Part shown: one piece after another, positions 19,328-30,626 of the stretch
How positions within the stretch are numbered: the first letter of the stretch is position 1
Layout of the letters: the number at the start of each line of letters is the position of its first letter
From: Aggregatibacter segnis
GTDB lineage: Bacteria > Pseudomonadota > Gammaproteobacteria > Enterobacterales > Pasteurellaceae
Assembly (NCBI RefSeq): GCF_003130075.1
Contig: NZ_NRCW01000004.1
Coordinates: 124,001 to 188,000 of the forward strand
Direction of reading: 5' to 3'
DNA: 64,000 nucleotides
Position numbers and translations under genes: made by a program
Notes under the pieces: generated by a model
What the model saw: only the letters and a program-made list of their open reading frames with translations
Databases searched by the model: none
What the model was told of the DNA's origin: nothing

Positions 19328-22039
19328 ATGATTAAACGTATTACCGAACATTTTTCCCCGAAATATTATTTATTAAATTTGTTGCTAGGCATGACCGCAC
19401 TTTTCGGGTTTTATCTGATCATTGCTTGGTCGGGATATACGCCGTTGGATAATTCTTGGGCGACCTCCAGTTTTGCACCGGATACCATCAACAAAGCCGG
19501 CGCATTCGGTGCATGGTTTGTGGATTTATTTTTTGTACTTTTCGGTTACGTGGGGAATGTTATTCCGTTCATGTTGTGTTTTATTCCCGCGTATTTAATT
19601 CGTACTAAACGGGCGACTTCGCTGACATGGACGAAATTTAGTTTGCGGACATTCGGCTTTATTTTATTGCTTTGCGGGTTAACAGTCATTTGTACATTGT
19701 CCTTTAACAACACGGCAAATTATTTATCCGGTGGTGTGCTAGGCGGTTGGCTTACTTTAACGTTCTATGAGGCGGCCGGAAAATTCGGGTTGCTTGTCTT
19801 TGCAGGGATTTTTGCTCTCGCGGGATTTATTTTGTGTTCCGGTGCTTCGTTTATCCGCCTATTGCTTCGTTTTTATCAATGGTTAACCATGCAAACGCCG
19901 CCAGCTGAAGAAACGCAACCGCAATCGGATGAAAATGTTTCCGCTGAAGAAAAAGAAGAAATTATTTTGGTCTCCCAAGAAAGCCTAATGACGCAGGCAA
20001 AAGCTGTGTCTGAAGAAAATTCAGCAGAAACAGGGACGGAATCAAATCATCAGCTTCACATCACCGGACTCTCTGAAGAAACGACATCAGTGTCTTCTGA
20101 CAGTATGACGATTACTACGGAAAAAGAGGGTGATACTTCTGACACGTTCATTCCTTATGACTTTGAGCAGCAAGAGGTATTACCGAATGTGACCATTGCC
20201 ACACCGACGCCTCAGTCTGCGTTTGCTGCTACTTCACTTACTCAAACGTCTTTATCATCAGTACAAGCACATGTGGAACCGGCGACTGAACTTCAAAGTG
20301 CGGTAGATTTTTCCCATGATTTTTCAGAACAGGAAATGATGCCGACGGTGTCTTTAGCAGTGCCACAGGCGAATGTGTCTGAAGAAACTTTACAACCGAC
20401 TCAAGTTCATCATGAAACAACTGTGGTTGCGCTGTCAGTGAGCGAAACAGAAGAGGCTGAAGCAACAGAGTCTCAGATCACGCCACAATATAAACCTTAT
20501 GGCGATTCTCTCGTTCATCCGGCATTCCAACAGAATAAAGCTAACGTTGAAAAACCGAGCACACCATTGCCGAGCTTGGATTTATTGGAACGTCACCAAA
20601 GCAAAGCTCAAAATATTACTCAAGAAGAAATTGTGGAAACTTCGCAACGTATTGAACAACAGTTACGCAATTTCAATGTGAAGGCAAAAGTGAAAGATGT
20701 GTTGGTTGGGCCGGTAGTGACTCGTTATGAACTGGAATTAGATCCGGGGGTAAAAGCGGCCAAAGTCACTGCGTTAGATACAGACTTAGCGCGCGCGTTG
20801 ATGTTCCGTGCGATTCGTGTGGCAGAAGTGATTCCCGGCAAGCCTTATATTGGTATTGAAACGCCGAATGATCATCGTCAAATGGTGCCGCTTCGTGATG
20901 TGCTCGATAGCGATGAATTCCGCAATGCAAAAGCCCTGCTTTCCATGGCGTTAGGTAAAGATATTAGTGGTAAACCCATGATTGTGGATCTCGCAAAAAT
21001 GCCACATTTATTAGTGGCGGGAACGACTGGTTCCGGGAAATCCGTTGGGGTGAATACGATGATTTTAAGCTTGCTTTACCGCGTAAAACCGGAAGAAGTG
21101 AAGTTCATCATGATTGACCCGAAAGTGGTGGAATTATCCGTCTATAATGACATTCCTCACTTATTAACGGAAGTCGTTACGGACATGAAAAAAGCCGCCA
21201 ATGCGTTGCGTTGGTGTGTGGATGAAATGGAGCGCCGCTATCAATTATTGTCTGCTTTACGAGTGCGTAATATTGAAGGTTTCAATGAGAAAATTGATGA
21301 ATACAATGCGTTAAAAATGCCAATTCCAAATCCATTATGGCGTCCGAGTGATTCTATGGAGCAACTTCCGCCTCCGTTGGAGAAACTGAGTTATATTGTA
21401 GTCGTTGTGGATGAATTTGCTGATTTAATGATGGTTGCCGGCAAGCAGGTGGAAGAACTGATTGCGCGTTTGGCGCAAAAAGCCCGCGCAGTAGGGATTC
21501 ACTTGATTTTGGCAACGCAACGTCCTTCTGTGGATGTCATTACCGGTTTAATCAAAGCCAATGTGCCGAGCCGTATTGCTTTCACTGTGGCAACGAAAAT
21601 TGACTCACGTACGATTCTCGATGCCAGTGGTGCGGAATCTTTGCTGGGCAAGGGCGATATGTTGTATTCACCGCAAGGCTCTACCGAATTAATCCGTATT
21701 CACGGTGCCTTTATGACTGATGATGAAGTCGGCCGTGTCGCAGACGATTGGAGAGCGCGTGGCAAACCAAATTACATTGATGGCATCTTAGACGGCAACG
21801 AGGATGAAGACGCCTTAGAACGGTTAGGTGATAGCTCGGGCGAGACCGATGAGTTGTTTGATGAAGTGGTCGAGTTTGTTGTTAGTACAGGTACCACCTC
21901 AATTTCTGCGATTCAACGCCGTTTCCGTGTGGGCTTTAACCGTGCCGCGAATATCATGGATCAACTGGAAGAGCAGGGTATCGTCTCGCCATTGCAAAAC
22001 GGCAAACGTGAGATTTTGGCGCGTGGGGCAGATTATTAG
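19328..22039 (+). CDS. ftsK: DNA translocase FtsK
   Basis: Septal DNA pump that clears chromosome dimers and activates XerCD at dif. The N-terminal part (about residues 15-185) has four membrane segments anchoring it at the divisome. A Glu/Gln/Ser/Thr-rich linker (about 190-420) is much shorter than in E. coli, which explains 903 versus 1329 residues. The motor domain carries Walker A GTTGSGKSVG and Walker B VVVVDEFADLMM, and the C-terminal gamma winged helix (VGFNRAANIMDQLEEQGIV) reads KOPS. An uptake sequence is embedded in the first membrane helix codons (19394-19402). Confidence 0.97.
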   Translation: MIKRITEHFSPKYYLLNLLLGMTALFGFYLIIAWSGYTPLDNSWATSSFAPDTINKAGAFGAWFVDLFFVLFGYVGNVIPFMLCFIPAYLIRTKRATSLTWTKFSLRTFGFILLLCGLTVICTLSFNNTANYLSGGVLGGWLTLTFYEAAGKFGLLVFAGIFALAGFILCSGASFIRLLLRFYQWLTMQTPPAEETQPQSDENVSAEEKEEIILVSQESLMTQAKAVSEENSAETGTESNHQLHITGLSEETTSVSSDSMTITTEKEGDTSDTFIPYDFEQQEVLPNVTIATPTPQSAFAATSLTQTSLSSVQAHVEPATELQSAVDFSHDFSEQEMMPTVSLAVPQANVSEETLQPTQVHHETTVVALSVSETEEAEATESQITPQYKPYGDSLVHPAFQQNKANVEKPSTPLPSLDLLERHQSKAQNITQEEIVETSQRIEQQLRNFNVKAKVKDVLVGPVVTRYELELDPGVKAAKVTALDTDLARALMFRAIRVAEVIPGKPYIGIETPNDHRQMVPLRDVLDSDEFRNAKALLSMALGKDISGKPMIVDLAKMPHLLVAGTTGSGKSVGVNTMILSLLYRVKPEEVKFIMIDPKVVELSVYNDIPHLLTEVVTDMKKAANALRWCVDEMERRYQLLSALRVRNIEGFNEKIDEYNALKMPIPNPLWRPSDSMEQLPPPLEKLSYIVVVVDEFADLMMVAGKQVEELIARLAQKARAVGIHLILATQRPSVDVITGLIKANVPSRIAFTVATKIDSRTILDASGAESLLGKGDMLYSPQGSTELIRIHGAFMTDDEVGRVADDWRARGKPNYIDGILDGNEDEDALERLGDSSGETDELFDEVVEFVVSTGTTSISAIQRRFRVGFNRAANIMDQLEEQGIVSPLQNGKREILARGADY

Positions 22040-22143
22040 AATAAATCTCACCTTTTGAGGTCAAAGGGTTACTGTATTTTTTGCTGTTTAATCGATTCAT
22101 AAATGAGGCGACGAAAGGCAATCTTAATAAGGAATTGAATAAC

Positions 22144-22761
22144 ATGAAAAAAACGTTTCAAAAACTCACCGCACTTTCTCTTTTGTCGATAGCCTCTGTT
22201 GTGTGGGCAAATGCGGATATTGAGCTACAAAATCGCTTAAATAAAGTGGATACGTTAAGTGCCGATTTTGCACAAACGGTGAGTTCGGCAAATGGTAAAA
22301 ATGTGCAACAAGGCAACGGAAAGTTACAAATTAAGCGTCCGAATTTGTTCCGCATGGACACCAAATCACCACAAGAAACCCAAATTATTGCCGATGGACA
22401 AACCCTTTGGTTCTATGATCCCTTTGTGGAACAAGTGACGGCCAATTGGGTAAAAGAGGCGGTAAATAATACGCCGTTCGTGTTGTTGACCAGTAATGAC
22501 AAAAGCCATTGGGCGCAATATTCGGTGGAACAAAAAGATGACACTTTCGTGTTAAAACCGAAAGCCAAAAACAGCAATATCAAGCAATTTGATATTCGTA
22601 TCGATCAAAACGGCGTATTAAAAGGTTTTAGTACCATTGAAAAAGACGGGCAGTCTAATCAATATATCTTGCGCAATATTACCAACCAACATTTAGATAG
22701 CGGTTTGTTTAAATTTAGCGTACCGAAAGGCGTAGAATTGGACGACCAACGTAAAAAATAA
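22144..22761 (+). CDS. lolA: Outer-membrane lipoprotein carrier protein LolA
   Basis: Periplasmic chaperone that ferries lipoproteins from LolCDE to LolB. The signal peptide ([19 protein letters not shown], cleavage near VWA) is followed by a mature domain with [19 protein letters not shown] and the [12 protein letters not shown] stretch typical of LolA. ATG 22144 is chosen over an open frame from 22081 because it starts the signal peptide; AAGGA lies ten bases upstream. The uptake sequence at 22168-22176 codes for Thr-Ala-Leu of the signal peptide. 205 residues, normal length. Confidence 0.95.
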   Translation: MKKTFQKLTALSLLSIASVVWANADIELQNRLNKVDTLSADFAQTVSSANGKNVQQGNGKLQIKRPNLFRMDTKSPQETQIIADGQTLWFYDPFVEQVTANWVKEAVNNTPFVLLTSNDKSHWAQYSVEQKDDTFVLKPKAKNSNIKQFDIRIDQNGVLKGFSTIEKDGQSNQYILRNITNQHLDSGLFKFSVPKGVELDDQRKK

Positions 22762-22773
22762 GCGAATTGAACC

Positions 22774-24114
22774 ATGTCTAACTTTAGCTTTGATTTCAAC
22801 GAAAATGATTTTCGCCCTTTAGCGGCCAGAATGCGCCCAACCACCTTGGCGCAGTATTGTGGCCAGTCTCATTTGTTGGGCGAAGGTAAACCGTTGCGCA
22901 AAGCGATTGAGGCAGGTTATGTTCATTCCATGATTTTCTGGGGCCCTCCCGGCACCGGCAAAACCACGTTGGCGGAAATTATCGCGCAACGCATTAACGC
23001 TGAAGTCGAAAGAATTTCTGCTGTCACCAGCGGCATTAAAGAAATTCGCGAAGCTATCGAAAAAGCCAAACAAAATAAATTGGCGGGTTTGCGCACCATT
23101 TTGTTTGTGGATGAAGTTCACCGTTTCAATAAAAGCCAGCAAGATGCGTTCCTGCCTCATATTGAAGATGGCACCATTATTTTTATCGGTGCCACCACCG
23201 AAAATCCTTCCTTTGAATTAAATAACGCACTGCTTTCCCGCGCACGGGTTTATATTCTCAAACCGCTTTCCACGCAGGAAATTGAGCGTGTGTTGCAACA
23301 AGCCATTGATGATCCGGAAAATGGCTTGGGCAAAGTGCGGTTAGATTTGCAGGCGAATTTGTTGTCGCTTTTGGCGGAATACGTCAATGGCGATGCACGC
23401 CTTGCGTTGAATTGCCTCGAAATGATGGTAGACATGGCGGCCGAATCGAAAAACGGCAAAATTTTAGACCGCACTTTACTCACGGAAGTCTTAGGTGAAC
23501 GCCAAGCGCGCTTCGACAAACAAGGCGACCGATTCTACGATTTCATTTCTGCGCTACATAAATCCATTCGCGGATCCGCACCGGATGCGGCCCTCTATTG
23601 GTATGCCCGCATTATCACTGCCGGCGGCGATCCCCTTTATGTGGCACGACGTTTATTAGCAATTGCCTCGGAAGATGTGGGCAATGCTGACCCGCGTGCA
23701 ATGCAAGTCGCCCTTGCCGCCTGGGATTGTTTTACCCGCGTTGGTGCTGCTGAAGGCGAACGCGCCATTGCACAAGCTATCGTGTATTTAGCCGTTGCAC
23801 CGAAAAGCAATGCGGTTTACCTTGCTTTTAAAGCAGCGAAAAAATTGGCGACGGAATCAGCTGATTTTGATGTGCCGGAACACCTCCGCAACGCGCCAAC
23901 CAATCTCATGAAAGACCTCGGTTTCGGTGCTGAATATCGCTATGCCCACGATGAACCCAACGCCTATGCTGCCGGTGAAAATTACTTCCCGCCAGAACTT
24001 AAAGACACGCAATTTTATTTTCCGACTACAAGAGGGATGGAAATTAAGATGAAAGAGAAATTGGACTGGTTAAAAGGATTGGATCAGGAAAGCCAGAAGA
24101 AACGTTATAAGTAG
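22774..24114 (+). CDS. rarA: Replication-associated recombination protein A (AAA+ ATPase)
   Basis: RarA/MgsA is a clamp-loader-like ATPase acting at stalled replication forks. Walker [10 protein letters not shown], Walker [10 protein letters not shown], and sensor TTENPSF are visible; the C-terminal tetramerisation region ([16 protein letters not shown]) is conserved. 446 residues, as in E. coli. It starts 12 bases after lolA, and its last codon is followed by a terminator before dcuB. Confidence 0.96.
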   Translation: MSNFSFDFNENDFRPLAARMRPTTLAQYCGQSHLLGEGKPLRKAIEAGYVHSMIFWGPPGTGKTTLAEIIAQRINAEVERISAVTSGIKEIREAIEKAKQNKLAGLRTILFVDEVHRFNKSQQDAFLPHIEDGTIIFIGATTENPSFELNNALLSRARVYILKPLSTQEIERVLQQAIDDPENGLGKVRLDLQANLLSLLAEYVNGDARLALNCLEMMVDMAAESKNGKILDRTLLTEVLGERQARFDKQGDRFYDFISALHKSIRGSAPDAALYWYARIITAGGDPLYVARRLLAIASEDVGNADPRAMQVALAAWDCFTRVGAAEGERAIAQAIVYLAVAPKSNAVYLAFKAAKKLATESADFDVPEHLRNAPTNLMKDLGFGAEYRYAHDEPNAYAAGENYFPPELKDTQFYFPTTRGMEIKMKEKLDWLKGLDQESQKKRYK

Positions 24115-24186
24115 GGTTTCTATTTGCATTCGAACCAGATAAAAGTGCGGTTGATTTTAGAATTGTTTTTTGATTTATGAACACAT

Positions 24187-24220
24187 AAAAAAGGCTACTT
24201 CATGAGAAGTAGCCTTTTTT
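24187..24220. terminator. Bidirectional terminator between rarA and dcuB
   Basis: A 14-bp perfect stem (24187-24200 with 24207-24220), loop of six, A run on one side and T run on the other; serves the convergent rarA and dcuB. Confidence 0.92.
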
Positions 24221-24244
24221 TCATCTGATTAAATTTAATCTAAA

Positions 24245-25912
24245 TTACAAGTATCCAAACAGGGTTGTGAAAATATAACCGAAGATACAGGAGGTAATTA
24301 CACCAATTAAGCCTGGTAAAATAAAGCTGTGGTTGATGACAAACTTACCGATGTGGGTCGTACCTGAACGGTCAAATTGAATCGCTGCCAAGTCGCTTGG
24401 GTAGGTTGGTAAAATGTAGTAACCGTAACAAGCCGCTGCGAAAGCAAGAATAATCGCTGGGTCAACACCGATACCTAATGCAAGTGGTACGAATGCCACC
24501 AATGCAGCAGCTTGGGAGTTAACGAATTTAGAGATTAATAATAGCATCACAGCATAAGTCCAAGGGTGCGCTTTTACGACATCACCTAAGGCCGCTTTCA
24601 TCATCGGTGTATGGACGGTAAACATGGTTTCTGCCATCCAAGAAATCCCGAATACTGCCACTAATGCAATCATACCGGAACGGAAGATTTCATTTTTACT
24701 GATTTTGCCGGCATCGGTTTTTGTAAAGATGATGATTAATGAACCGGCCAATAACATGAAGATTTGGATAACGTGAACCATGCCTAAAGTAACTTTTTTC
24801 TTCGCAGTGTCTTTTAAGCCGATTGTTGCGTTTTCAATGGTTTCTGTTTTATCACCAGCAGTAATGACCACATTGTTATCTTGTAAAGCAACAGTTTGGG
24901 TTAATGTACCTTCGTTGTCGTAAATCTCAACGCTGTCATAAGCGGTTTTTGCTTTAGCTTTGTTGTCTTTAACATCAAGAGCAACTTTACCGTCTTTGGC
25001 TACGGCAAGAATTTTACCGTCTTTCACGTTAAAGCTTTTGACTGCTTTATCGCCTGAAAGCACTTCAACGACTTGTGCCGGTGCACTTTTCTCAAAAGAT
25101 GGACGCAATTCTTTGAAATAACCCAATAAGGCAACCACTAAAATGGCACCGAAGAAAATCCACATCGCGTTCCAGCTGGATTGTGGTAATTTTTTATCGA
25201 GTAGGGAAGCGCTGTCGCCATACACATATTTTTTGAATTCAGGATCTTTTAATTTTTCTTGGAATTCTTGGTCTTTATCTAAATCTTTACCACGGAACCA
25301 GCTGAAGATACCGATAGCTAAAACACCACAAAGGGTGGATGGCACAGTGATTTTTAATAAATCTAAGTAACCGTCAAAGCCGGCTAAATGGTTTTGTGCA
25401 TTTACCAAGAAAGCCGTTAAGGTGACTACTGCAACGGAAACCGGGGAAGCGATGATACCCATTTGTGAGGCGATGGAACTTGCTGCCATTGGGCGTTCCG
25501 GACGAATGTCATTTTTAATCGCGATATCGTAAATAATCGGTAACATGGTATAAACCACATGGCCGGTACCGCAAAGAATAGTGAGGGTACAAGTAACGAA
25601 TGGGGCGAGGATACTGACGTATTTCGGGTTTTTACGTAATAATTTTTCTGCGATTTGCAACATCACATCTAAACCGCCACTGGCTTGTAATGTTGCAGAT
25701 GTTACTACCACCGCAAGGATGGTTAACATGACATCGATTGCCGGTTTACCCGGTTCAATGCCGAAACCGAACACCAAGACAATAAGACCGATACCGCCTA
25801 ATAAACCGAGAGCGATACCGCCTTTTTTGGCGCCGTAGAATAAACAGATTAAGACGATCGCAAGCTGAATAGCAAATTGCGATCCTTCACTTAAGTTCAT
25901 TAGAAATTCCAT
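24245..25912 (-). CDS. dcuB: Anaerobic C4-dicarboxylate transporter DcuB with inserted domain
   Basis: Inner-membrane fumarate/succinate antiporter of fumarate respiration. Family blocks such as [46 protein letters not shown] and [14 protein letters not shown] are intact. At 555 aa it is about 110 longer than E. coli DcuB: residues about 275-375 (nt about 24788-25090) are an extra hydrophilic Lys/Asp/Val-rich segment between SFEK and the next membrane helix. GGAG five bases before ATG 25912 sets the start. The gene is inserted between rarA and serS, adjacent in E. coli, and has its own FNR-like promoter. Confidence 0.93.
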   Translation of the reverse strand: MEFLMNLSEGSQFAIQLAIVLICLFYGAKKGGIALGLLGGIGLIVLVFGFGIEPGKPAIDVMLTILAVVVTSATLQASGGLDVMLQIAEKLLRKNPKYVSILAPFVTCTLTILCGTGHVVYTMLPIIYDIAIKNDIRPERPMAASSIASQMGIIASPVSVAVVTLTAFLVNAQNHLAGFDGYLDLLKITVPSTLCGVLAIGIFSWFRGKDLDKDQEFQEKLKDPEFKKYVYGDSASLLDKKLPQSSWNAMWIFFGAILVVALLGYFKELRPSFEKSAPAQVVEVLSGDKAVKSFNVKDGKILAVAKDGKVALDVKDNKAKAKTAYDSVEIYDNEGTLTQTVALQDNNVVITAGDKTETIENATIGLKDTAKKKVTLGMVHVIQIFMLLAGSLIIIFTKTDAGKISKNEIFRSGMIALVAVFGISWMAETMFTVHTPMMKAALGDVVKAHPWTYAVMLLLISKFVNSQAAALVAFVPLALGIGVDPAIILAFAAACYGYYILPTYPSDLAAIQFDRSGTTHIGKFVINHSFILPGLIGVITSCIFGYIFTTLFGYL

Positions 25913-25974
25913 AGATACTCCAGAAAATAATTTCATTTGGTGATGAGAAAATCGGCGCTAGTCTAACATTAAGG

Positions 25975-26020
25975 CTACTTATTAAGTAGTAGAATTAGGA
26001 AAATTGTTGCGTTAAATCAA
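25975..26020 (-). promoter_or_regulatory. FNR-like dcuB promoter
   Basis: An FNR-like site TTGCG-TTAA-ATCAA (26007-26020; one perfect half site) is centred 41.5 bases upstream of the start (near 25972) predicted from the minus-strand -10 box TAATAA (25979-25984). That is class II activator spacing, and E. coli dcuB is FNR-activated. A 15-base perfect palindrome (CTACTTA-T-TAAGTAG, 25975-25989) overlaps the -10 box and may bind a second regulator. Confidence 0.5.
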
Positions 26021-26181
26021 AATTTATTTGCGCGGTTTTAAGCTTATGGGAGACGAAAATGCAATCTTTTGGAGTAAAAGATTCGAATCAGCAAAAAACA
26101 CGGCGATTTCTGACCGCACTTTAGTCCATGTTTTTGCTAGTTTATTGGTTGAATACGATATAGAATAAACGCAATTTTTAA

Positions 26182-27534
<1,353 letters not shown>

Positions 27535-27552
27535 ATCAGTTAAAAAATAAAT

Positions 27553-27582
27553 ATGGGTGCGGTTATACGCACCCATTTTTTT
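27553..27582. terminator. Terminator after serS
   Basis: Nine-bp stem (27553-27561 with 27568-27576), loop GTTATA, then seven T. The A-rich left flank may let it also stop cdd transcripts from the other side. Confidence 0.85.
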
Positions 27583-27615
27583 CTCTTAAAAACGCACTGA
27601 AAATTCACCGCACTT

Positions 27616-28512
27616 TTATACCTTAAAATATTCTAATTTCACCTCACATACGCTGGCGAGTAGGGCTTCCGCCATTGCTTTGTAGTTTAAGGTATGCGAT
27701 TTTTCGACCATCACCGCACGGGTGATATTTTCTACCGTTTCGCCACTTAAAATAAGATAATTCAGCGCAACCTGCATAGCCGGCAGGCTTGGGTTAAACG
27801 CCGCATTTTCCGCATAACTGCCGTGATAAATGTGTTGCTCTTGCGTTTGTAATGCAATGCCATGGAAGGAGTTTGAATAAGGCGCATGCGCTTGGTTAGT
27901 CATCGCAAGGGCTTTTGAAATCACCGGGTCGTTGGTGTTTAAGGATAATTGATTGTCATGTTGATCCAGCAAATGTAGCTGAATGTTTAAGTTTTTTGGC
28001 CCGAAAGCATCAGGTAAATATTGGTGCAACGGATTATTCTGGCTATGCGGTAAATGAATTTGTAATTTTTCTGCGCTATTTAATTCATTCATAAACTGAC
28101 GACAATGGCCACATGGCGTGTAGTTGACGCTAATATCGGTGATTTGTTTTTCTCCGCGCATCCAAGCATGACTAATCGCACTTTGTTCGGCATGGATAGT
28201 TTGTTGAATATCCGTTTGGCAAAATTCTTGATTCGCACCGAAATAAAAATTACCGCTCACCCCTGTGGCGATTGCGCCGACATTAAAATGTGAGATAGGC
28301 GTGGTGGCATAACAAGTGGCAATAGGGAGCAGTTGAAGGGAGAGTTGTTGAGGAGTGATTTGATGTTTGTTGCACAAGTGCTGTACGACAAAGTGCGGTA
28401 GGAATCCCACAAATTTTTGCTCTTGTAAAATAAGCCAAATATCCTGAGCCAACAGGGGATTATCAATTTGGGACAACGCGTGGTGAATTTTGTCTGAAAT
28501 TGGTGTTGTCAT
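27616..28512 (-). CDS. cdd: Cytidine deaminase (dimeric, two-domain type)
   Basis: Deaminates cytidine and deoxycytidine for pyrimidine salvage. The active N-terminal domain holds the zinc site: HAEQSAI with catalytic glutamate and PCGHCRQF with two cysteines. The C-terminal domain repeats the fold without the zinc ligands ([13 protein letters not shown]), as in E. coli Cdd. GGAG lies six bases before ATG 28512, so the ATG at 28518, which abuts the GGAG, is rejected. 298 residues, normal. Confidence 0.95.
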   Translation of the reverse strand: MTTPISDKIHHALSQIDNPLLAQDIWLILQEQKFVGFLPHFVVQHLCNKHQITPQQLSLQLLPIATCYATTPISHFNVGAIATGVSGNFYFGANQEFCQTDIQQTIHAEQSAISHAWMRGEKQITDISVNYTPCGHCRQFMNELNSAEKLQIHLPHSQNNPLHQYLPDAFGPKNLNIQLHLLDQHDNQLSLNTNDPVISKALAMTNQAHAPYSNSFHGIALQTQEQHIYHGSYAENAAFNPSLPAMQVALNYLILSGETVENITRAVMVEKSHTLNYKAMAEALLASVCEVKLEYFKV

Positions 28513-28561
28513 AATCATCTCCTTTTTCGTTTTTAATGTCCTTATCTTAGCACCGGATAAA

Positions 28562-28604
28562 AAAAGTGCGGTTGAAAATTAATATAAATTTCGACCGCAC
28601 TTTT
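28562..28604 (-). terminator. Paired uptake-sequence terminator of the pot operon
   Basis: AAAAGTGCGGTTGA (28562-28575) pairs with TCGACCGCACTTTT (28591-28604) with one G-U; the inner AT bases extend the stem. It lies 20 bases beyond the potD stop on the minus strand. Confidence 0.7.
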
Positions 28605-28624
28605 GTGATGGCTATGAGAACAAA

Positions 28625-29722
28625 TTATTTCGCTGCTTTCAGCTCTTGATAATATTGTTCGTAGTATTGAATCGCATCACCTACATCATCTTGCCAGTGG
28701 CTATTTTTTAATACTTCAGCAGTTGGATAGATTGACGGATCTTCAGTGATTTCTTTTGGAAGCACTTTTTTCGCTTCAAGGTTAGCCGTTGGGTAACCGA
28801 TCGCTAGAGTCAATTTTTCTGCCGCTTTTGCACCTAGCAAGTAGTTAATTAACTTGTGTGCACCATCTGGGTTTTTAGAGGTTTTAGGAATCGCTAGAGT
28901 ATCAACCCAAAGTACAGGACCTTCTTTTGGGAACACCATGTTTAGAGGCGCTTGTTCTTTTTTCGCGATACGCACGGAACCATTCCATAATTGGCCCACT
29001 TCTACTTCACCGGAAATAAAAGAGTTTGCCGGGTTATCGGAGTTGAAAGAAAGCACGTTTGGACGTAATTTTAGTAATTCTTCATAAGCCTGTTTGATAA
29101 TCGCCGGATCTTGTGTGTTCGGATCCTGGCCGATTTTCAATAACGCGATGTTGAATACTTCGCGGGCATCATCTAATAATTGCACTTTGTTGGCAAATTC
29201 AGGTTTCCATAAATCACCCCAGGAGGTGAAATCGCTGCCTTTGTAAGTATTGGTGTTAAAGGCAATACCTGGTGCGCCTAATAATTGCGGAAGGGAATAT
29301 TTGTTGCCTTTGTCGTAAGGTTTGTCGAGCCAATCAGGGTCTAATTCTTTAATGACAGGTAATTTGCTGTGATCAAGTTCTTTTAACATCCCTTCGCGCG
29401 CCATTTTGGACACGAAGTAGTTAGAAGGCGCAATAACATCATAACCGCCGGCTGCACCTTGGGTTTTGATTTTTGCATACATGGTTTCGTTGGATTCGAG
29501 ACTGGAAACAATCACTTTAATACCGGTTTCTTTGGTGAATTCATCGAGAAGACCATCCGGTACATATTCAGTCCATGTATAAAGATACACGGTATCATTT
29601 GCAGGCGCTTCAGCTTTAGGGGCTTCCGGCGCGGTTTGCGCTTGTTTGTTGTCTTTCTCGTTACAACCTGTAAGGGCAACAGCGATCATACTTGCGGTGA
29701 ATAAACCAGCAAATTTTTTCAT
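28625..29722 (-). CDS. potD: Spermidine/putrescine-binding protein PotD (lipoprotein)
   Basis: Periplasmic substrate-binding component of the PotABCD polyamine importer. ATG 29722 (not the open frame to 29806) begins a lipoprotein signal MKKFAGLFTASMIAVALTGC with lipobox LTGC, followed by a Gln/Ala/Pro/Glu linker. The binding fold starts with VYLYTWTEYVPDGLL; LWNGS and GPVLWVDTLAIP are typical PotD/PotF blocks. 365 residues. It is separated from potC by 130 bases holding two terminator-like hairpins, unlike the tight E. coli arrangement. Confidence 0.95.
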   Translation of the reverse strand: MKKFAGLFTASMIAVALTGCNEKDNKQAQTAPEAPKAEAPANDTVYLYTWTEYVPDGLLDEFTKETGIKVIVSSLESNETMYAKIKTQGAAGGYDVIAPSNYFVSKMAREGMLKELDHSKLPVIKELDPDWLDKPYDKGNKYSLPQLLGAPGIAFNTNTYKGSDFTSWGDLWKPEFANKVQLLDDAREVFNIALLKIGQDPNTQDPAIIKQAYEELLKLRPNVLSFNSDNPANSFISGEVEVGQLWNGSVRIAKKEQAPLNMVFPKEGPVLWVDTLAIPKTSKNPDGAHKLINYLLGAKAAEKLTLAIGYPTANLEAKKVLPKEITEDPSIYPTAEVLKNSHWQDDVGDAIQYYEQYYQELKAAK

Positions 29723-29759
29723 TTTTGTTTGTTCTCCGTAAAAGAGGTGAAAAAAAACC

Positions 29760-29811
29760 ACCTGTATAAAATGCAGGTATAAAAAAACGCCTTGATTGTG
29801 CGTCAAGGCGT
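29760..29811 (-). terminator. Two tandem terminator-like hairpins between potC and potD
   Basis: Read on the minus strand, stem ACGCCTTGA (29803-29811 with 29787-29795) is followed by seven T; then a 5-bp stem (29774-29778 with 29760-29764) is followed by GG and eight T. They could limit read-through from potABC into potD, or protect processed mRNA ends. TTGACG (complement of 29801-29806) inside the first hairpin could also be the -35 of a separate potD promoter; the matching -10 (TTTATA) is poor. Confidence 0.55.
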
Positions 29812-29852
29812 ATTGTATGTGATATTAAATTATTTGTGAAACATTATTACGG

Positions 29853-30626
29853 CTAGATGTCTTTGTGTTTTCTGCCGATAAATTGGCTGGCAACTACGAG
29901 TAATAATGAAAGCACAATCATGATGGTTGCAAGGGCGTTTACTTCTGGTGTCACACCGGTTTTCACCAAGGAGAAAATACGCAACGGTAGGATTTCATAG
30001 CTTACACCGCTCACGAAAGAGGACACCACAACATCATCGAGCGAGATGGTAAAGCTTAACAACCAACCGGATACCACAGCAGGTAATGCAAGCGGCAGGA
30101 TGATTTTGCGTAAAATCGTTACTTCACTGGCACCCAAATCTTTCGCGGCTTCTAACATTCTTGCATCGAAACCGTTTAAGCGAGAGAAAATGGTGACGGT
30201 GACATACGGCAAACAGAAGGTGACGTGGGCGAGCAATAGCGACCAGAAACCTAAAGAAATACCAACTACCATGAATAAGGCGAGCAAAGAAACTGCCATC
30301 ACGATATCCGGCGACATCATCACGATAAACAACATGCCACTCACCGCCTGTTTACCACGGAAACGGTAGCGGTAAAGGGCGATAGCCGTTAAGCCACCGA
30401 TAATTGTTGCTAATGTTGCCGAAAAGAAGGCAATTGTCACCGAGTGTATCGCTGCTTGGATAAGCGTGTCGTTATTGAAAAGACGCTCGTACCAGTTCCA
30501 GCTAAAGCCTTTCCAACTTAAACCGTAACGGTCTTCGTTGAAGGAGTTGGTCACTAAAATAATAATCGGGATATACAAATAAGCGTATACCACAAACATA
30601 AAGATATTGCGTAGTAAACGACTCAT
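29853..30626 (-). CDS. potC: Spermidine/putrescine ABC transporter permease PotC
   Basis: Inner-membrane permease with six hydrophobic segments and the binding-protein-dependent EAA loop ([20 protein letters not shown]) that contacts the PotA ATPase. Starts as TAATG on the last base of potB, so translation is coupled. 257 residues. Confidence 0.95.
   Translation of the reverse strand: MSRLLRNIFMFVVYAYLYIPIIILVTNSFNEDRYGLSWKGFSWNWYERLFNNDTLIQAAIHSVTIAFFSATLATIIGGLTAIALYRYRFRGKQAVSGMLFIVMMSPDIVMAVSLLALFMVVGISLGFWSLLLAHVTFCLPYVTVTIFSRLNGFDARMLEAAKDLGASEVTILRKIILPLALPAVVSGWLLSFTISLDDVVVSSFVSGVSYEILPLRIFSLVKTGVTPEVNALATIMIVLSLLLVVASQFIGRKHKDI

Noticed and set aside
24115-24186. Small gene between rarA and dcuB
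   Set aside because: Only a single uptake sequence and AT-rich spacer before the bidirectional terminator; no start with ribosome binding site.
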